From Candidatus Zhuqueibacterota bacterium (GTDB taxonomy: Bacteria; Zhuqueibacterota; Zhuqueibacteria; Zhuqueibacterales; Zhuqueibacteraceae), in contig QEVD01000005.1 in the NCBI GenBank assembly GCA_003576975.1, positions 1 to 45,797 on the forward strand: 45,797 bases of DNA, in the 5' to 3' direction. The notes beneath the pieces are model-generated. The model was not told where the DNA came from. It did not search any database and saw only the letters and a program-made list of their open reading frames with translations. The position numbers and the translations under genes are program-made. Positions 1 through 7,998 of the stretch are shown piece by piece. The stretch's first letter is position 1. Every line of letters starts with the position of its first letter.

Positions 1-105
1 GTGATGCCCGCGCTTGACCAAACGCGTGGCCAAATGTTCCGCAAATGTTTCAAACCCGCCATAGTTTGCGGGAATTCCCCGAATTCCCATGATTGCAATA
101 TTCAT
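1..105 (-). CDS. Glycosyltransferase N-terminus (partial, runs off the left edge)
   Basis: The first 35 codons of a minus-strand gene lie here, starting at ATG 105; the rest is outside the window. The peptide begins MNIAIMGIRGIPANYGGFET and continues into EHLATRLVKRGHH. This GIRGIPA-YGGFE opening is characteristic of a family of GT4-type (GT-B fold) rhamnosyl- or mannosyltransferases in polysaccharide loci, where the glycine-rich loop binds the sugar nucleotide. The start is supported by the family N-terminus; only a weak GGAAAG lies about 13 bases upstream. It follows the GT39-like gene by 34 bases, so it is probably the next gene of the same operon. Family assignment is good; the sugar cannot be told. 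Confidence 0.8.
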   Translation of the reverse strand, partial: MNIAIMGIRGIPANYGGFETFAEHLATRLVKRGHH

Positions 106-139
106 AAATGATCCACAAGCTTTCCTGTATGCCACCTTC

Positions 140-1852
140 TCAGAATTGCGTCTCTGTTTTCTTGCCCGAAGCTGGTTGCGGTGGATAGCGATAAACCAGT
201 ACGGTGCTGTTGACTGTCGTCAGCGCGCGTTCAAAATTTGAGACAATATACTCGCGCATGGGCACGGGCACGAATACCGGCGCTTCCAACATTTTGTATT
301 GCTGCCCCAGCATCCAGATCGTTTTTTTCTCCGTCACCAGCCTTTGCAACTGCGCCAAATCCTTGATGTAGGGCTTGCCGGAATACATGTCGAAATACTC
401 GCCGCCGGCATCTTTGAGATTATTTTCCATCGACAAATCAAGGTCGGCAAAATTGAGATCATAATCAACTCTGCCGAGATAGTGCAGCGTACCGAGGGCA
501 TCGGTCGAGATGATCACATCACTGCTGTCGCTGTATTCGCGCACGAATTGGCAGGCTTCCCGCCATTCTTCCATGTACATCGCGCCGTTGAAGCTGCCGT
601 CTTCGCTGGCGGGAATGCGCCGCGCCAGCCGCACCGAAGGCGTGATCGGCAGCCAAACGAGAAACACGCAGAAGGCGATTGCTGCAATAACCCCCTGCGA
701 CAGCCGCGATTTTGAAAACCACCGGCTCTTGATCGTTTCGAATTCAGCCGCCATGATATTCGAAAATGCAAAAGCACAGAGCATGATGAAGAACGCGTAA
801 ACATGAAACAGATATTGGAAATGCCGATACGAAAACGCTGTCATGAACATGAACAGCGTGCTCACGAACAAAGATAAAACATAAATGCCGTCGCGATGCA
901 TGCGGGCCAATACCTGATAAGCGCCGATCACGAACAGCACGCCCATGGGAAAATTGTAGTGATCGAACATAAAATCGAAAAAGAGCGTGCGTTTCTGAAA
1001 GCGCGTGCCTTCCGCCCATTTGGGCATGAAGCCCAGCGCGTAATCGAGAAACGCGCGCAATGCCGGCACGGTCACTAGCGCGACAATCGGTACAAAAATA
1101 AGAATCCAAAAAACGATGAAATATTTTCCCCGCATGGCCTGTATCAGCCCCTGGTTGCGCCACTGCACGATTGCCATGATGCCGGTGTAGAATATCAGGC
1201 CGACAACAAAAAGCGCGGTGAGATCGTGCACTTTAAAAGAAATCAACAAGGCAATCAGCGCGATCAGCAGCCAAAAGACATTTAAATTCCATGCCGCCAG
1301 CAAGCGTTGCAGCCAGGCATTGCGCAGGAACTTTTTCTGCCATTCACCGAAGAGGCCGCCGCCCTCGCTTTCGAAGCCGCGATAGAAGGCATAGCTTCCG
1401 AGCAGAAACAAAAACTGAAACAGCGTGTACATGCGCGAGAGGCGAGACCAGCCAATCTCAAACGGTGAAATGGCGGTAAAAAGCGCCGCCAGCAAGGCCG
1501 TTTGCACGCCAAAGAAGCGGCGCGCGATCAAAAATACGGCCAGAATGCACAACACACCAAAAAATGCGCTTGGCAGGCGCAAGCTGAACTCGCTTGCGCC
1601 GAACAGGCGAAACGAGAGCGCCACCAGTTGGGAATACCACAGCGCGCGTTCATTCGGCTCGCCCGAGGGGAAAACGGCTTCCCCCGTTTTCACCAGGGAG
1701 TCGGCGGCATAATAATGATTGAGTTCGTCAATCCAGATGCTCGAGACATGCAATTGATAAAACCGCATGAAAATGCCCACGGCTAAAATGCCAAACAAGA
1801 AGAAATAACTCAAACCCCTGGGCATTTCGATTTGTTGCGAGTTTTTGTGCAT
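140..1852 (-). CDS. GT39-like (ArnT/PMT-type) membrane glycosyltransferase
   Basis: A 570-residue polytopic inner-membrane protein. After a short basic N-terminus comes a first membrane segment, followed by a periplasmic loop with SSIWIDELNHYYAA, matching the WxDE-type acidic loop of GT39/ArnT/PMT enzymes that use polyprenyl-phosphate-linked sugars. The segment SRLSRMYTLFQ is another recurring family motif. About ten more hydrophobic helices follow, then a soluble C-terminal domain of about 150 residues. Start ATG 1852 was chosen because a longer reading would run into the preceding GT4 gene, which stops at 1899; no strong ribosome site is visible. In this locus it would add a sugar on the outer face of the membrane. 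Family is fairly sure, acceptor unknown. Confidence 0.8.
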   Translation of the reverse strand: MHKNSQQIEMPRGLSYFFLFGILAVGIFMRFYQLHVSSIWIDELNHYYAADSLVKTGEAVFPSGEPNERALWYSQLVALSFRLFGASEFSLRLPSAFFGVLCILAVFLIARRFFGVQTALLAALFTAISPFEIGWSRLSRMYTLFQFLFLLGSYAFYRGFESEGGGLFGEWQKKFLRNAWLQRLLAAWNLNVFWLLIALIALLISFKVHDLTALFVVGLIFYTGIMAIVQWRNQGLIQAMRGKYFIVFWILIFVPIVALVTVPALRAFLDYALGFMPKWAEGTRFQKRTLFFDFMFDHYNFPMGVLFVIGAYQVLARMHRDGIYVLSLFVSTLFMFMTAFSYRHFQYLFHVYAFFIMLCAFAFSNIMAAEFETIKSRWFSKSRLSQGVIAAIAFCVFLVWLPITPSVRLARRIPASEDGSFNGAMYMEEWREACQFVREYSDSSDVIISTDALGTLHYLGRVDYDLNFADLDLSMENNLKDAGGEYFDMYSGKPYIKDLAQLQRLVTEKKTIWMLGQQYKMLEAPVFVPVPMREYIVSNFERALTTVNSTVLVYRYPPQPASGKKTETQF

Positions 1853-1898
1853 ATGAGGTGAAACCGTAATAATCCTTGCTCTTGTTTGTCTTTTTAGT

Positions 1899-3152
1899 TC
1901 AAACGTGCAGTTTTGCGTGATTTTCGCGCGGCCAGGCTTCGTGCGAGCGTGCGGCGCGCGGCAATGCGTTTCTTGCGCTGGCTTCACGTGAGGGCGAAGA
2001 CAGATCAATCAACTCTTGCAAACGCTTTTGATAGCCGGCCGCAATTGCCTGCCATTGATATTCGTTCACCACTTTTTGATAGGCAAGATTCGCTATTGTG
2101 TTTTGATCAAGTTTACCGTCAACGATGGCGCACACGGCGCGCACGAAATCATCCCAGTCATCCGCAAAAATAATTTCTTTGCCATCCGCAAAGTTCAGGC
2201 CTTCTGCGGCCACGCGTGTGGCAACTATTGGCTTGGCATGGGCTGCATACTCGAGAATCTTCAAGCGTGTGCCGGATCCGGAAAGCAACGGCGCAATGCA
2301 AGCCGCCGCATGGTGCAGCAAGGGTTGCAAGTCTTCCACAAAGCCGGTGAACGCCAAGCCATGATTAACGCGGCTGTAATCGGGGGATTGCGGCCCGCCC
2401 ACCACCACAAACACGAGATCACGATTTTGCGCCTGCGCGCGCGGCGCCAGCTCTTCGGCAATCACGCGAATGGCTTCGGCATTGGGGGGATAATTCGTTT
2501 TGCCGAGAAACAGCACAAACGTTTTGTCGCGCAGCGGTGCTGGCAGCGTTTCTCTCGAATGTTTTTGTCGAATCTCCGGCAGGTTGATGCCGTTCGGCAC
2601 GATCCAAATTTTTTCCGGAGAAATGCCAAAGCGCGCGCTCAAATGCCCGGCGTCGATTTCTGAACATACGACAACGCGATCACTGGCGTGAATGGCTTTG
2701 CGCTCGAGGTGCGCGGTGATCTGCGTAAACAGCGGCATGCGATAGGCGCGTTCGACATAAATAACTTCAACATTGTGCTCGATCAGGATCAACGGTGCCT
2801 GCCGCGCGCGCGCAAGCCGCTGTGCCAAAGGAAACGACCACAAATGTTCGCATTGCACCGCAGAGACCTCGATGTCCGAAATGGCGCGCATGGCCCGTTG
2901 AAATACGCCGTTGCCATAATAACCCAAAATGGCGGGATTGAATCCGAAGGTTTTTCGAATGATCTGCGGAAATTGCATCGGCGCAAACATACGATGCTCG
3001 AGATCATTCTCTTGCGGCGCAGGCGCAAGCAAAACCGGGCGCAAATTTTCGATATGCTGCAATAGATTCAGCATGCGCACATTCGCGCCGGTGTTGTGCG
3101 GCACGGTGGAGTGATAAGAAACGCAAAGCAAATGTTTTTCTGTTTTTGACAT
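1899..3152 (-). CDS. Glycosyltransferase family 4 (GT-B fold)
   Basis: About 417 residues, predicted cytoplasmic. The N-terminal half carries the acceptor-side Rossmann domain (LLCVSYHSTVPHNTGANVRM, then LILIEHNVE). The C-terminal half carries the donor-binding domain with VVCSEID, WIVPNGIN, FLGKTNYPPN, and GSGTRLKILEYAAHAKPIVAT followed by GLNF, the usual EX7E-region arrangement of GT4 enzymes. ATG 3152 has a GAGA site at good spacing. An in-frame GTG at 3164 overlaps the preceding flippase stop and is the alternative start. The tight junction with the flippase suggests translational coupling. The protein resembles GT4 enzymes of polysaccharide loci in general; its sugar is not predictable. 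Confidence 0.88.
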   Translation of the reverse strand: MSKTEKHLLCVSYHSTVPHNTGANVRMLNLLQHIENLRPVLLAPAPQENDLEHRMFAPMQFPQIIRKTFGFNPAILGYYGNGVFQRAMRAISDIEVSAVQCEHLWSFPLAQRLARARQAPLILIEHNVEVIYVERAYRMPLFTQITAHLERKAIHASDRVVVCSEIDAGHLSARFGISPEKIWIVPNGINLPEIRQKHSRETLPAPLRDKTFVLFLGKTNYPPNAEAIRVIAEELAPRAQAQNRDLVFVVVGGPQSPDYSRVNHGLAFTGFVEDLQPLLHHAAACIAPLLSGSGTRLKILEYAAHAKPIVATRVAAEGLNFADGKEIIFADDWDDFVRAVCAIVDGKLDQNTIANLAYQKVVNEYQWQAIAAGYQKRLQELIDLSSPSREASARNALPRAARSHEAWPRENHAKLHV

Positions 3153-3160
3153 GGCGATTC

Positions 3161-4648
3161 TCACGACTCCAGCGCGGTGGCATACACTTCCGGTTTTGGC
3201 GTTTCCGTTTTGCGATTACCGAATTTTGCTGAAAAGGTATTCTTGATCTGGGCAATATCATTTTGATCGACCTCGCCGAACACTCTCAACAGTAGAATAT
3301 AAAAAATCATGAGTACGGCAAACTTCGCGAGCAGCTCCCAGGCATTGTTGGTCGGAATGAAATGGGAGAGCGCGAAAACCGTTGTCGCAACAAACAAAAT
3401 GCGAACAAGCGAACGGAGGTTGATGAAGGCGTTAAAAATTCTTTTGACATAAAGTGAGTTGGCGATCACGCCCATCAACATGGTTGCTGTTGTTGCCGCC
3501 GCCGCGCCGGCGGTGCCCCAGCGGGGAACACAATACCAATTGAGCAACACGTCAAGCGGCAATAAGGCGAATACAATGATGGTACACATTTTCATGCCGC
3601 CCTTGGCCATGGCAATCGTATTCACCACCATGAAGATGGCGTAGATCGACAAACCCGCCATCAGCACTCTCAGAATGCCTCCGGCACCGGCGTAAGCTTC
3701 GCCAAAGAACATTGTTGCAATCGGGGTTGCGGAGGACGACACCAGCGCCAGTACCGGCAAAACCGTCAGCAACGTCAGTCGCAGGGCCTGGCGAATGATA
3801 TGTTCACTCTCGCGTTTTTGGCTTTGAGCAACGGCAAATGCCAGCGACGGCAATAGCGCGCCGGCCAGGGCAATCGCAAACGAGTAGGGAATGCGGCCAA
3901 TGGTCGATGCCGCATTATAGAATCCGACCACGGCTCCGCTCATATAATATTTCACCGCCCAGAGATCGATATAAAAAAATAAATTCATGCCGATTGAGTA
4001 CAGAATATTCGGGACAATGAAGTGCAGCAACTCTGGCTTTGAAATCTCGGCAGATTGTTTCGGTAGGCGCGTCCACCACATTCCCAGCGCCAAACCACAC
4101 AGCGATCCCAAAATATTTCCAATAAAAGCGCCGGTCACGCCGTACCCCCCAAGCAAGAGAAGCGTGATAAACGCAAACTTGGAAACGGAGTAGACGCTGG
4201 CAATAACGGTCTGCCGGCCAAAATTCTTCAGCCCAATTTGCATGCCGGCGTAATACCAATAAAAGCTGAAAAACAAAATATCAATAATGGCAATCTGCAA
4301 TATCGCGGCAAGGCGCGAGTCATTGAATATGCCGAGAAAAAAGCGTGCTGTTAAAAAAGCGAGGCCGAACACAACTGCGGTATAGACTATCTGCCAGCGT
4401 AACATCACGCGATGCAGGGCAAACGCTTTTGTGGGGTTTTCGCCGACAAACCGTTGCAGCGCATTGGGAATGCCGGCCACCACACAGAGCTCGAACACCA
4501 TCAACAACGAGTACACAATGCCATAAGCGCCAAACTCTTCCGGGCCGAGCCAGCGCGCTAGCACCACGCTAACGCCATAACCGCTCGCGAGAAACAGTAT
4601 CTGTCCGAGAAGAAGCAAAAATGCGCCGCGCCATAACATGATCGTCAT
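3161..4648 (-). CDS. Wzx-type oligosaccharide flippase
   Basis: A 495-residue integral membrane protein with about 14 hydrophobic segments, the usual size and topology of the polysaccharide transporter (PST/MOP) superfamily. The N-terminus shows LLLLGQILFLASGYGVSVVL followed by ARWLGPEEFGAYG, the family's first-helix signature with the conserved GPxxFGxYG loop. It is expected to move polyprenyl-diphosphate-linked repeat units across the inner membrane. ATG 4648 is preceded by AGGA three bases away; a second ATG three codons in is possible. It lies 5 bases after the upstream GT4 and overlaps or abuts the next one, so it is in the operon. It is the only Wzx candidate in the window. Confidence 0.9.
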   Translation of the reverse strand: MTIMLWRGAFLLLLGQILFLASGYGVSVVLARWLGPEEFGAYGIVYSLLMVFELCVVAGIPNALQRFVGENPTKAFALHRVMLRWQIVYTAVVFGLAFLTARFFLGIFNDSRLAAILQIAIIDILFFSFYWYYAGMQIGLKNFGRQTVIASVYSVSKFAFITLLLLGGYGVTGAFIGNILGSLCGLALGMWWTRLPKQSAEISKPELLHFIVPNILYSIGMNLFFYIDLWAVKYYMSGAVVGFYNAASTIGRIPYSFAIALAGALLPSLAFAVAQSQKRESEHIIRQALRLTLLTVLPVLALVSSSATPIATMFFGEAYAGAGGILRVLMAGLSIYAIFMVVNTIAMAKGGMKMCTIIVFALLPLDVLLNWYCVPRWGTAGAAAATTATMLMGVIANSLYVKRIFNAFINLRSLVRILFVATTVFALSHFIPTNNAWELLAKFAVLMIFYILLLRVFGEVDQNDIAQIKNTFSAKFGNRKTETPKPEVYATALES

Positions 4649-4653
4649 TCATC

Positions 4654-5853
4654 CTATGCGTTCAGGGAAGCTTGTGCTGTTCTGGCAGCCGCCGCGTTAT
4701 CCGCGAAATCAGCCGTCGTTTCCGGCGTCACACTCATTGCAATTCTGCTAATCTCCTCTCCGATGCGATTGAGATTGCAATGTTCTTCAAAAGTTCTGCG
4801 GCTTTCCTCAGCAATGCGCCGCCGCAGCGCCTCATTGTTTTTCAGATATTGGATCATCTCCGCTAATGCTTCTGCATTGCCGGCGGGACACATGACGCAA
4901 TTTTTCTCATGCTGCAGCAATTCCCGATTCCCCGGCGAATCGCTCACGATCACGGCTTTGCCCATTGCGATCATTTGAAAGCATTTATAGCCGATGACCA
5001 GCTCCGCTTTCGGCGTCACACCGAACTGGCCGCCGAGGCAAATGTCGGCTTGCGCAATGCGATCAACCAGTTCCTCGCGACTGACCCAATCGATAAACGT
5101 GATGTTCGTCACGTTAAGTTCCTGCGCGAGACGGATGATTTCCGCCTTGGTTTGCCCGCGCCCGATGATTTCAAAGCGCAAGTCTTTTTTGTTGCGTAAA
5201 AGATGCGCGGCCTGCACGATATATTCTATGCCTTGCAGCGGAATAAATGTGCCGTAGAACAGCACGGTGCAATCCCGACTTGCCCTCTTCTGCTGCGGGC
5301 GAAAGAGCGGGTCTGCTCCAATGAATACCCGCCGGAATTTTTCAAGAGGAAGGTTGTAAAGTTGGGCGAAATACTTCGCATGCGAGAGCGTATCCGTGAG
5401 CACAGTATCGGACAAACGAAACAGAAACCGATCATACCATTTCAACCATTTCGCTTGCAGCGAATGCGCCTCAACATAGCCGCGATCCACCACCAACGTT
5501 TCATAAAGCGAAATATGAACGTTGAAAATTAATGGAATGCGTTTGCGTTTGGTATAAAACTTGGCCAGCGGAACGTCGAAAAAGCCGGGATAGCCGACGA
5601 TCACCGCATCCAACTCCGGCAGGCGAAACAATTTTGCGCAGAGTGAAATGCCATTCTTGAGGAATGCCAGACCAAACGTGAGCGTGCGCCAGAGGCCTTT
5701 GTAATTGTTCGCGGCGTCGCGTTTGGATGCAGCGGGCAGGTTGCACTCCACCACCTCGATTCCCGCTTGGCGCATGCCGAGAATATGCGTCGAGTTATGC
5801 GGCTCATTCCAATCATACGAGCCATAATAGCAAACTCTGAGTTTCTTATTCAT
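4654..5853 (-). CDS. Glycosyltransferase family 4
   Basis: A 399-residue GT-B protein. The N-terminus LRVCYYGSYDWNEPHNSTHI is the acceptor-side domain. In the donor domain, VLFYGTFIPLQGIEYIVQAA, FEIIGRGQTKAEI, FIDWVSREELVDRIAQADIC and a late segment PKAELVIGYKCFQMIAMGKA match the GT4 pattern (the latter is the EX7E-like region, with sequence continuing VIVSDSPGNRELL). It is cytoplasmic or membrane-associated and transfers a sugar from a nucleotide donor. ATG 5853 has GAGAG directly upstream and follows the aldo/keto-reductase-like gene by 3 bases. The short gaps on both sides point to one transcript. Donor and acceptor are unknown. Confidence 0.88.
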   Translation of the reverse strand: MNKKLRVCYYGSYDWNEPHNSTHILGMRQAGIEVVECNLPAASKRDAANNYKGLWRTLTFGLAFLKNGISLCAKLFRLPELDAVIVGYPGFFDVPLAKFYTKRKRIPLIFNVHISLYETLVVDRGYVEAHSLQAKWLKWYDRFLFRLSDTVLTDTLSHAKYFAQLYNLPLEKFRRVFIGADPLFRPQQKRASRDCTVLFYGTFIPLQGIEYIVQAAHLLRNKKDLRFEIIGRGQTKAEIIRLAQELNVTNITFIDWVSREELVDRIAQADICLGGQFGVTPKAELVIGYKCFQMIAMGKAVIVSDSPGNRELLQHEKNCVMCPAGNAEALAEMIQYLKNNEALRRRIAEESRRTFEEHCNLNRIGEEISRIAMSVTPETTADFADNAAAARTAQASLNA

Positions 5854-5856
5854 CTC

Positions 5857-6831
5857 TCACGCCAGCATCTCTTGCAGCGGCGCATCAAAAATCTCGCGTT
5901 TTTTAGCCGGCTGCGTGTAATGCCGAATCGTCTCGAATGTCTCTTGCGCATGATTCTTCTTCGACACGCCCACGACCACCGAAGCGACATTCGGCAACGC
6001 AAAAAGATACTCGTAGGCTTCCTTCGGTTTCAAGTAGCCTGCCGCCAGCGTGCTCATCGCGAGCAGTTGCAGGCGATGCTCCCGCAGCGTTTGCTCGAAC
6101 GCTTCGCGCGAAGGATTCACCTGATAACCAAGCTTGTTGATCGAGGCCATGATCAACGGATTCTCCACGCCGGCGCGGTTGAGTAGGTTCATCAGCTTGC
6201 CCAGGTTTTTCGTGCAAAAGGCGGGAATGGCTTTGTACTTGCTTTGCACGTGGTCGGCGTAGAGCCGGAAGACTTCCGGTACATCCCAGCCCAGCGCCAG
6301 ATCCGTCATGACGTCGTGCAAAAAAATCGCGCGCAGGTTGAGATTCGCGAACGGCGCTACTTCGAAGTCGATCATTGCCGTGAGGATTTTTTTGAAGTCT
6401 TTGGTGAGCAAGCCCATCCCGCCGCGCCAGAACATGCCCATCTTGTCCTGAAACGAAGTGCCGCTCAGTGAATCTCTGACAATGTTGACCAGGCCCTTCT
6501 CATTCGCTTGTTTGATATATTTTGCAACATAGGGAACCAACAGGTAGATGCCGAGTTCGTCGTGCAAACGGCGATCTTTCTGAATCTCCTCGGCCACAAC
6601 AAAGGCGCGCTCGTGCGTGGACATCATCATCGCTTTCACGCCGTGATCGAACGAAAAGTTGACAATATCCATAATCCGCGAGGCGTCGCTGAAATAAGCT
6701 TCCCGCTCGTTGCCGGCCTGCGCTTCGAGGTGATTAACGCCGAAAAACTGATTATGGCCCAAAATGATTTTGTCGATCATGTCTATCTCGATTAAATTGT
6801 GTTCTCGCTTTGCCAAAACGTCTGCCATCAA
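5857..6831 (-). CDS. Aldo/keto-reductase-like TIM-barrel protein, function unknown
   Basis: A 324-residue protein I can place only loosely. After a variable start it shows DKIILGHNQFFGVNH, resembling the first strand of aldo/keto-reductase barrels, and near the C-terminus LPNVASVVVGVSKKNHAQET, the typical final barrel strand and cofactor-side helix of that fold. The classical AKR tetrad (Asp, Tyr, Lys, His in their usual contexts) is not evident, so reductase activity is uncertain. ATG 6831 overlaps the stop of the split Gfo/Idh gene in an ATGA junction, arguing for translational coupling and a joint job in sugar modification. Internal ATG codons at 6828 and 6780 (the latter with GAGA upstream) are alternative starts. 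Confidence 0.6.
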   Translation of the reverse strand: MMADVLAKREHNLIEIDMIDKIILGHNQFFGVNHLEAQAGNEREAYFSDASRIMDIVNFSFDHGVKAMMMSTHERAFVVAEEIQKDRRLHDELGIYLLVPYVAKYIKQANEKGLVNIVRDSLSGTSFQDKMGMFWRGGMGLLTKDFKKILTAMIDFEVAPFANLNLRAIFLHDVMTDLALGWDVPEVFRLYADHVQSKYKAIPAFCTKNLGKLMNLLNRAGVENPLIMASINKLGYQVNPSREAFEQTLREHRLQLLAMSTLAAGYLKPKEAYEYLFALPNVASVVVGVSKKNHAQETFETIRHYTQPAKKREIFDAPLQEMLA

Positions 6832-7310
6832 ATTTTCATCGGCTCGCCGTGCTTTGCGGCGGAGGAATAAACCGCATCCACGATTTTCTGAACGTCATGG
6901 GCGTTCTTCACGTCGCTCTCAATCAGTTTCCCGTGCTTAACGGCGTTGATAAAATCGGCGTCTTGCCGGGTGTATTGCGGCCCGCCGAGATCGATGGCTA
7001 CGCCTTCGAACAAATCAGGTTTCATGAAATTCGTCCAGCCTGCGGAAAAGCCGGCGGCCGGTTTATCCAAAAAAAGTTTCACATAGTCGTCGCAGACGCT
7101 CAAGTTGCCATTGGCGGCATGCACGTTGATGCTGACTTCGAGCAGTCGATGATGCCGCACACTCCAGGAGGAATCGAACCAGCCGGTCACACCGTTGGCG
7201 AATTCGAAGTGTACGTGGGCAAAATCCTCGACTTCTTGTGAATACCAATTGCGCGTGTGCGCAGAGATGTAATTCACCTGCCCAAAATACCAATGCAACA
7301 AATCGATCAA
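6828..7310 (-). CDS. Gfo/Idh/MocA oxidoreductase, C-terminal fragment (frameshifted)
   Basis: This holds the C-terminal domain of the oxidoreductase whose N-terminal half is at 7307-7852. It begins in frame at a TTG codon within IDLLHWYFG, which in intact relatives directly follows GGG(V/A)xxDxGxHxxDLL. The rest (FEFANGVTGWFDSSWS and later PQYTRQDADFINAVKHGKL) is the beta-sheet substrate and dimer domain of the family. It has no separate translation signal, so alone it would not be a functional enzyme. Its frame stays open and well conserved to the stop, which overlaps the next gene by 4 bases. The break is either recent or a sequence error. Confidence 0.75.
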   Translation of the reverse strand: MIDLLHWYFGQVNYISAHTRNWYSQEVEDFAHVHFEFANGVTGWFDSSWSVRHHRLLEVSINVHAANGNLSVCDDYVKLFLDKPAAGFSAGWTNFMKPDLFEGVAIDLGGPQYTRQDADFINAVKHGKLIESDVKNAHDVQKIVDAVYSSAAKHGEPMKI

Positions 7311-7852
7311 ATGGTGGCCTGGCCGATAACCACGCCGCCGCCGGATTCCTTTTTGTCGTAGCGCCAGCCTTTGCCGGTTTTAAAAAGTTGCGAAACATAA
7401 ATCGTCGCGTTGAACGTGATGATTTCGCCGAGCGCGCCGGATTGCAACAGCTCTTTGGCTTTTGCGAATGTTTCGACATAGCGCATCATATAACCGACCA
7501 TCGTAGTTAGCTTCTTCTTTTCGATGTCGGCGACGAGATCATCAGCGTCGCGGCTTACGATACTCAGAGGTTTTTCCAAAAAGAAAGGAATGCCGCGTTT
7601 GACGCACTCTGCGGCCATGGGTACATGCAAAAACACGGGCGTCGCCAACACGGCCGCATCGGGTTTGGCCTTGTCGAGCATTTCACGATAATCATCGTAA
7701 ATGTTCAAGTCATCTTTCAAGCTTTGAGCGAAGCCGAGTAAAAATTTCGAAGTGTCGGCGATGGCGCTCAATCGCACGCCTTCCAATCCGTTCATGATGC
7801 CGGCATGCAAGAGTCCCATCTTGCCGATGCCGACCACTGCAACATTAAGCAT
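7307..7852 (-). CDS. Gfo/Idh/MocA oxidoreductase, N-terminal fragment (frameshifted)
   Basis: This encodes the Rossmann NAD(P)-binding half of a sugar-nucleotide dehydrogenase-type enzyme: MLNVAVVGIGKMGLLHAGIM (GxGxxG), PDAAVLATPVFLHVPMA, and the hallmark EKP in FFLEKPLS. It reaches GWRYDKKESGGGVVIGQ, then reads ATI and stops at TGA, where relatives read GHHLIDLL. A single missing G in the codon after CAG explains this. ATG 7852 has a strong AGGAG five bases upstream, better than most genes here, and a 146-base gap precedes it, so an internal promoter is possible. The intact enzyme would oxidise or reduce a nucleotide sugar for the polysaccharide. Confidence 0.8.
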   Translation of the reverse strand: MLNVAVVGIGKMGLLHAGIMNGLEGVRLSAIADTSKFLLGFAQSLKDDLNIYDDYREMLDKAKPDAAVLATPVFLHVPMAAECVKRGIPFFLEKPLSIVSRDADDLVADIEKKKLTTMVGYMMRYVETFAKAKELLQSGALGEIITFNATIYVSQLFKTGKGWRYDKKESGGGVVIGQATI

Positions 7853-7998
7853 TTATACTCCTGGTGGTATGTAGAAACCAAAAAATCGTTCAGACGTTAG
7901 GCCTGCCGCATCAAACATCCAACAAACTATCGGCTCATTGCTTAACGCCTGCAGCAAAGCTCGCACGTTCAAGTTGACGGCACGGGGCAACTGCGCCA

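Noticed and set aside
299-715. Open reading frames on the plus strand across the whole window (for example 299-715, 10303-11055, 33593-34741)
   Set aside because: They lie antisense to well-supported minus-strand genes, show no family motifs and are Arg/His/Ala-rich shadow translations typical of GC-rich genes read backwards.
1853-2008. Longer N-terminus for the GT39-like gene up to 2008
   Set aside because: The extension overlaps the coding end of the GT4 gene at 1899 by about 110 bases and has no hydrophobic or family-like sequence; ATG 1852 is the better start.
7305-7322. Programmed -1 ribosomal frameshift in the Gfo/Idh gene
   Set aside because: No slippery heptamer or strong downstream structure is visible at the junction, and the family is not known to use frameshifting; a one-base loss is simpler.
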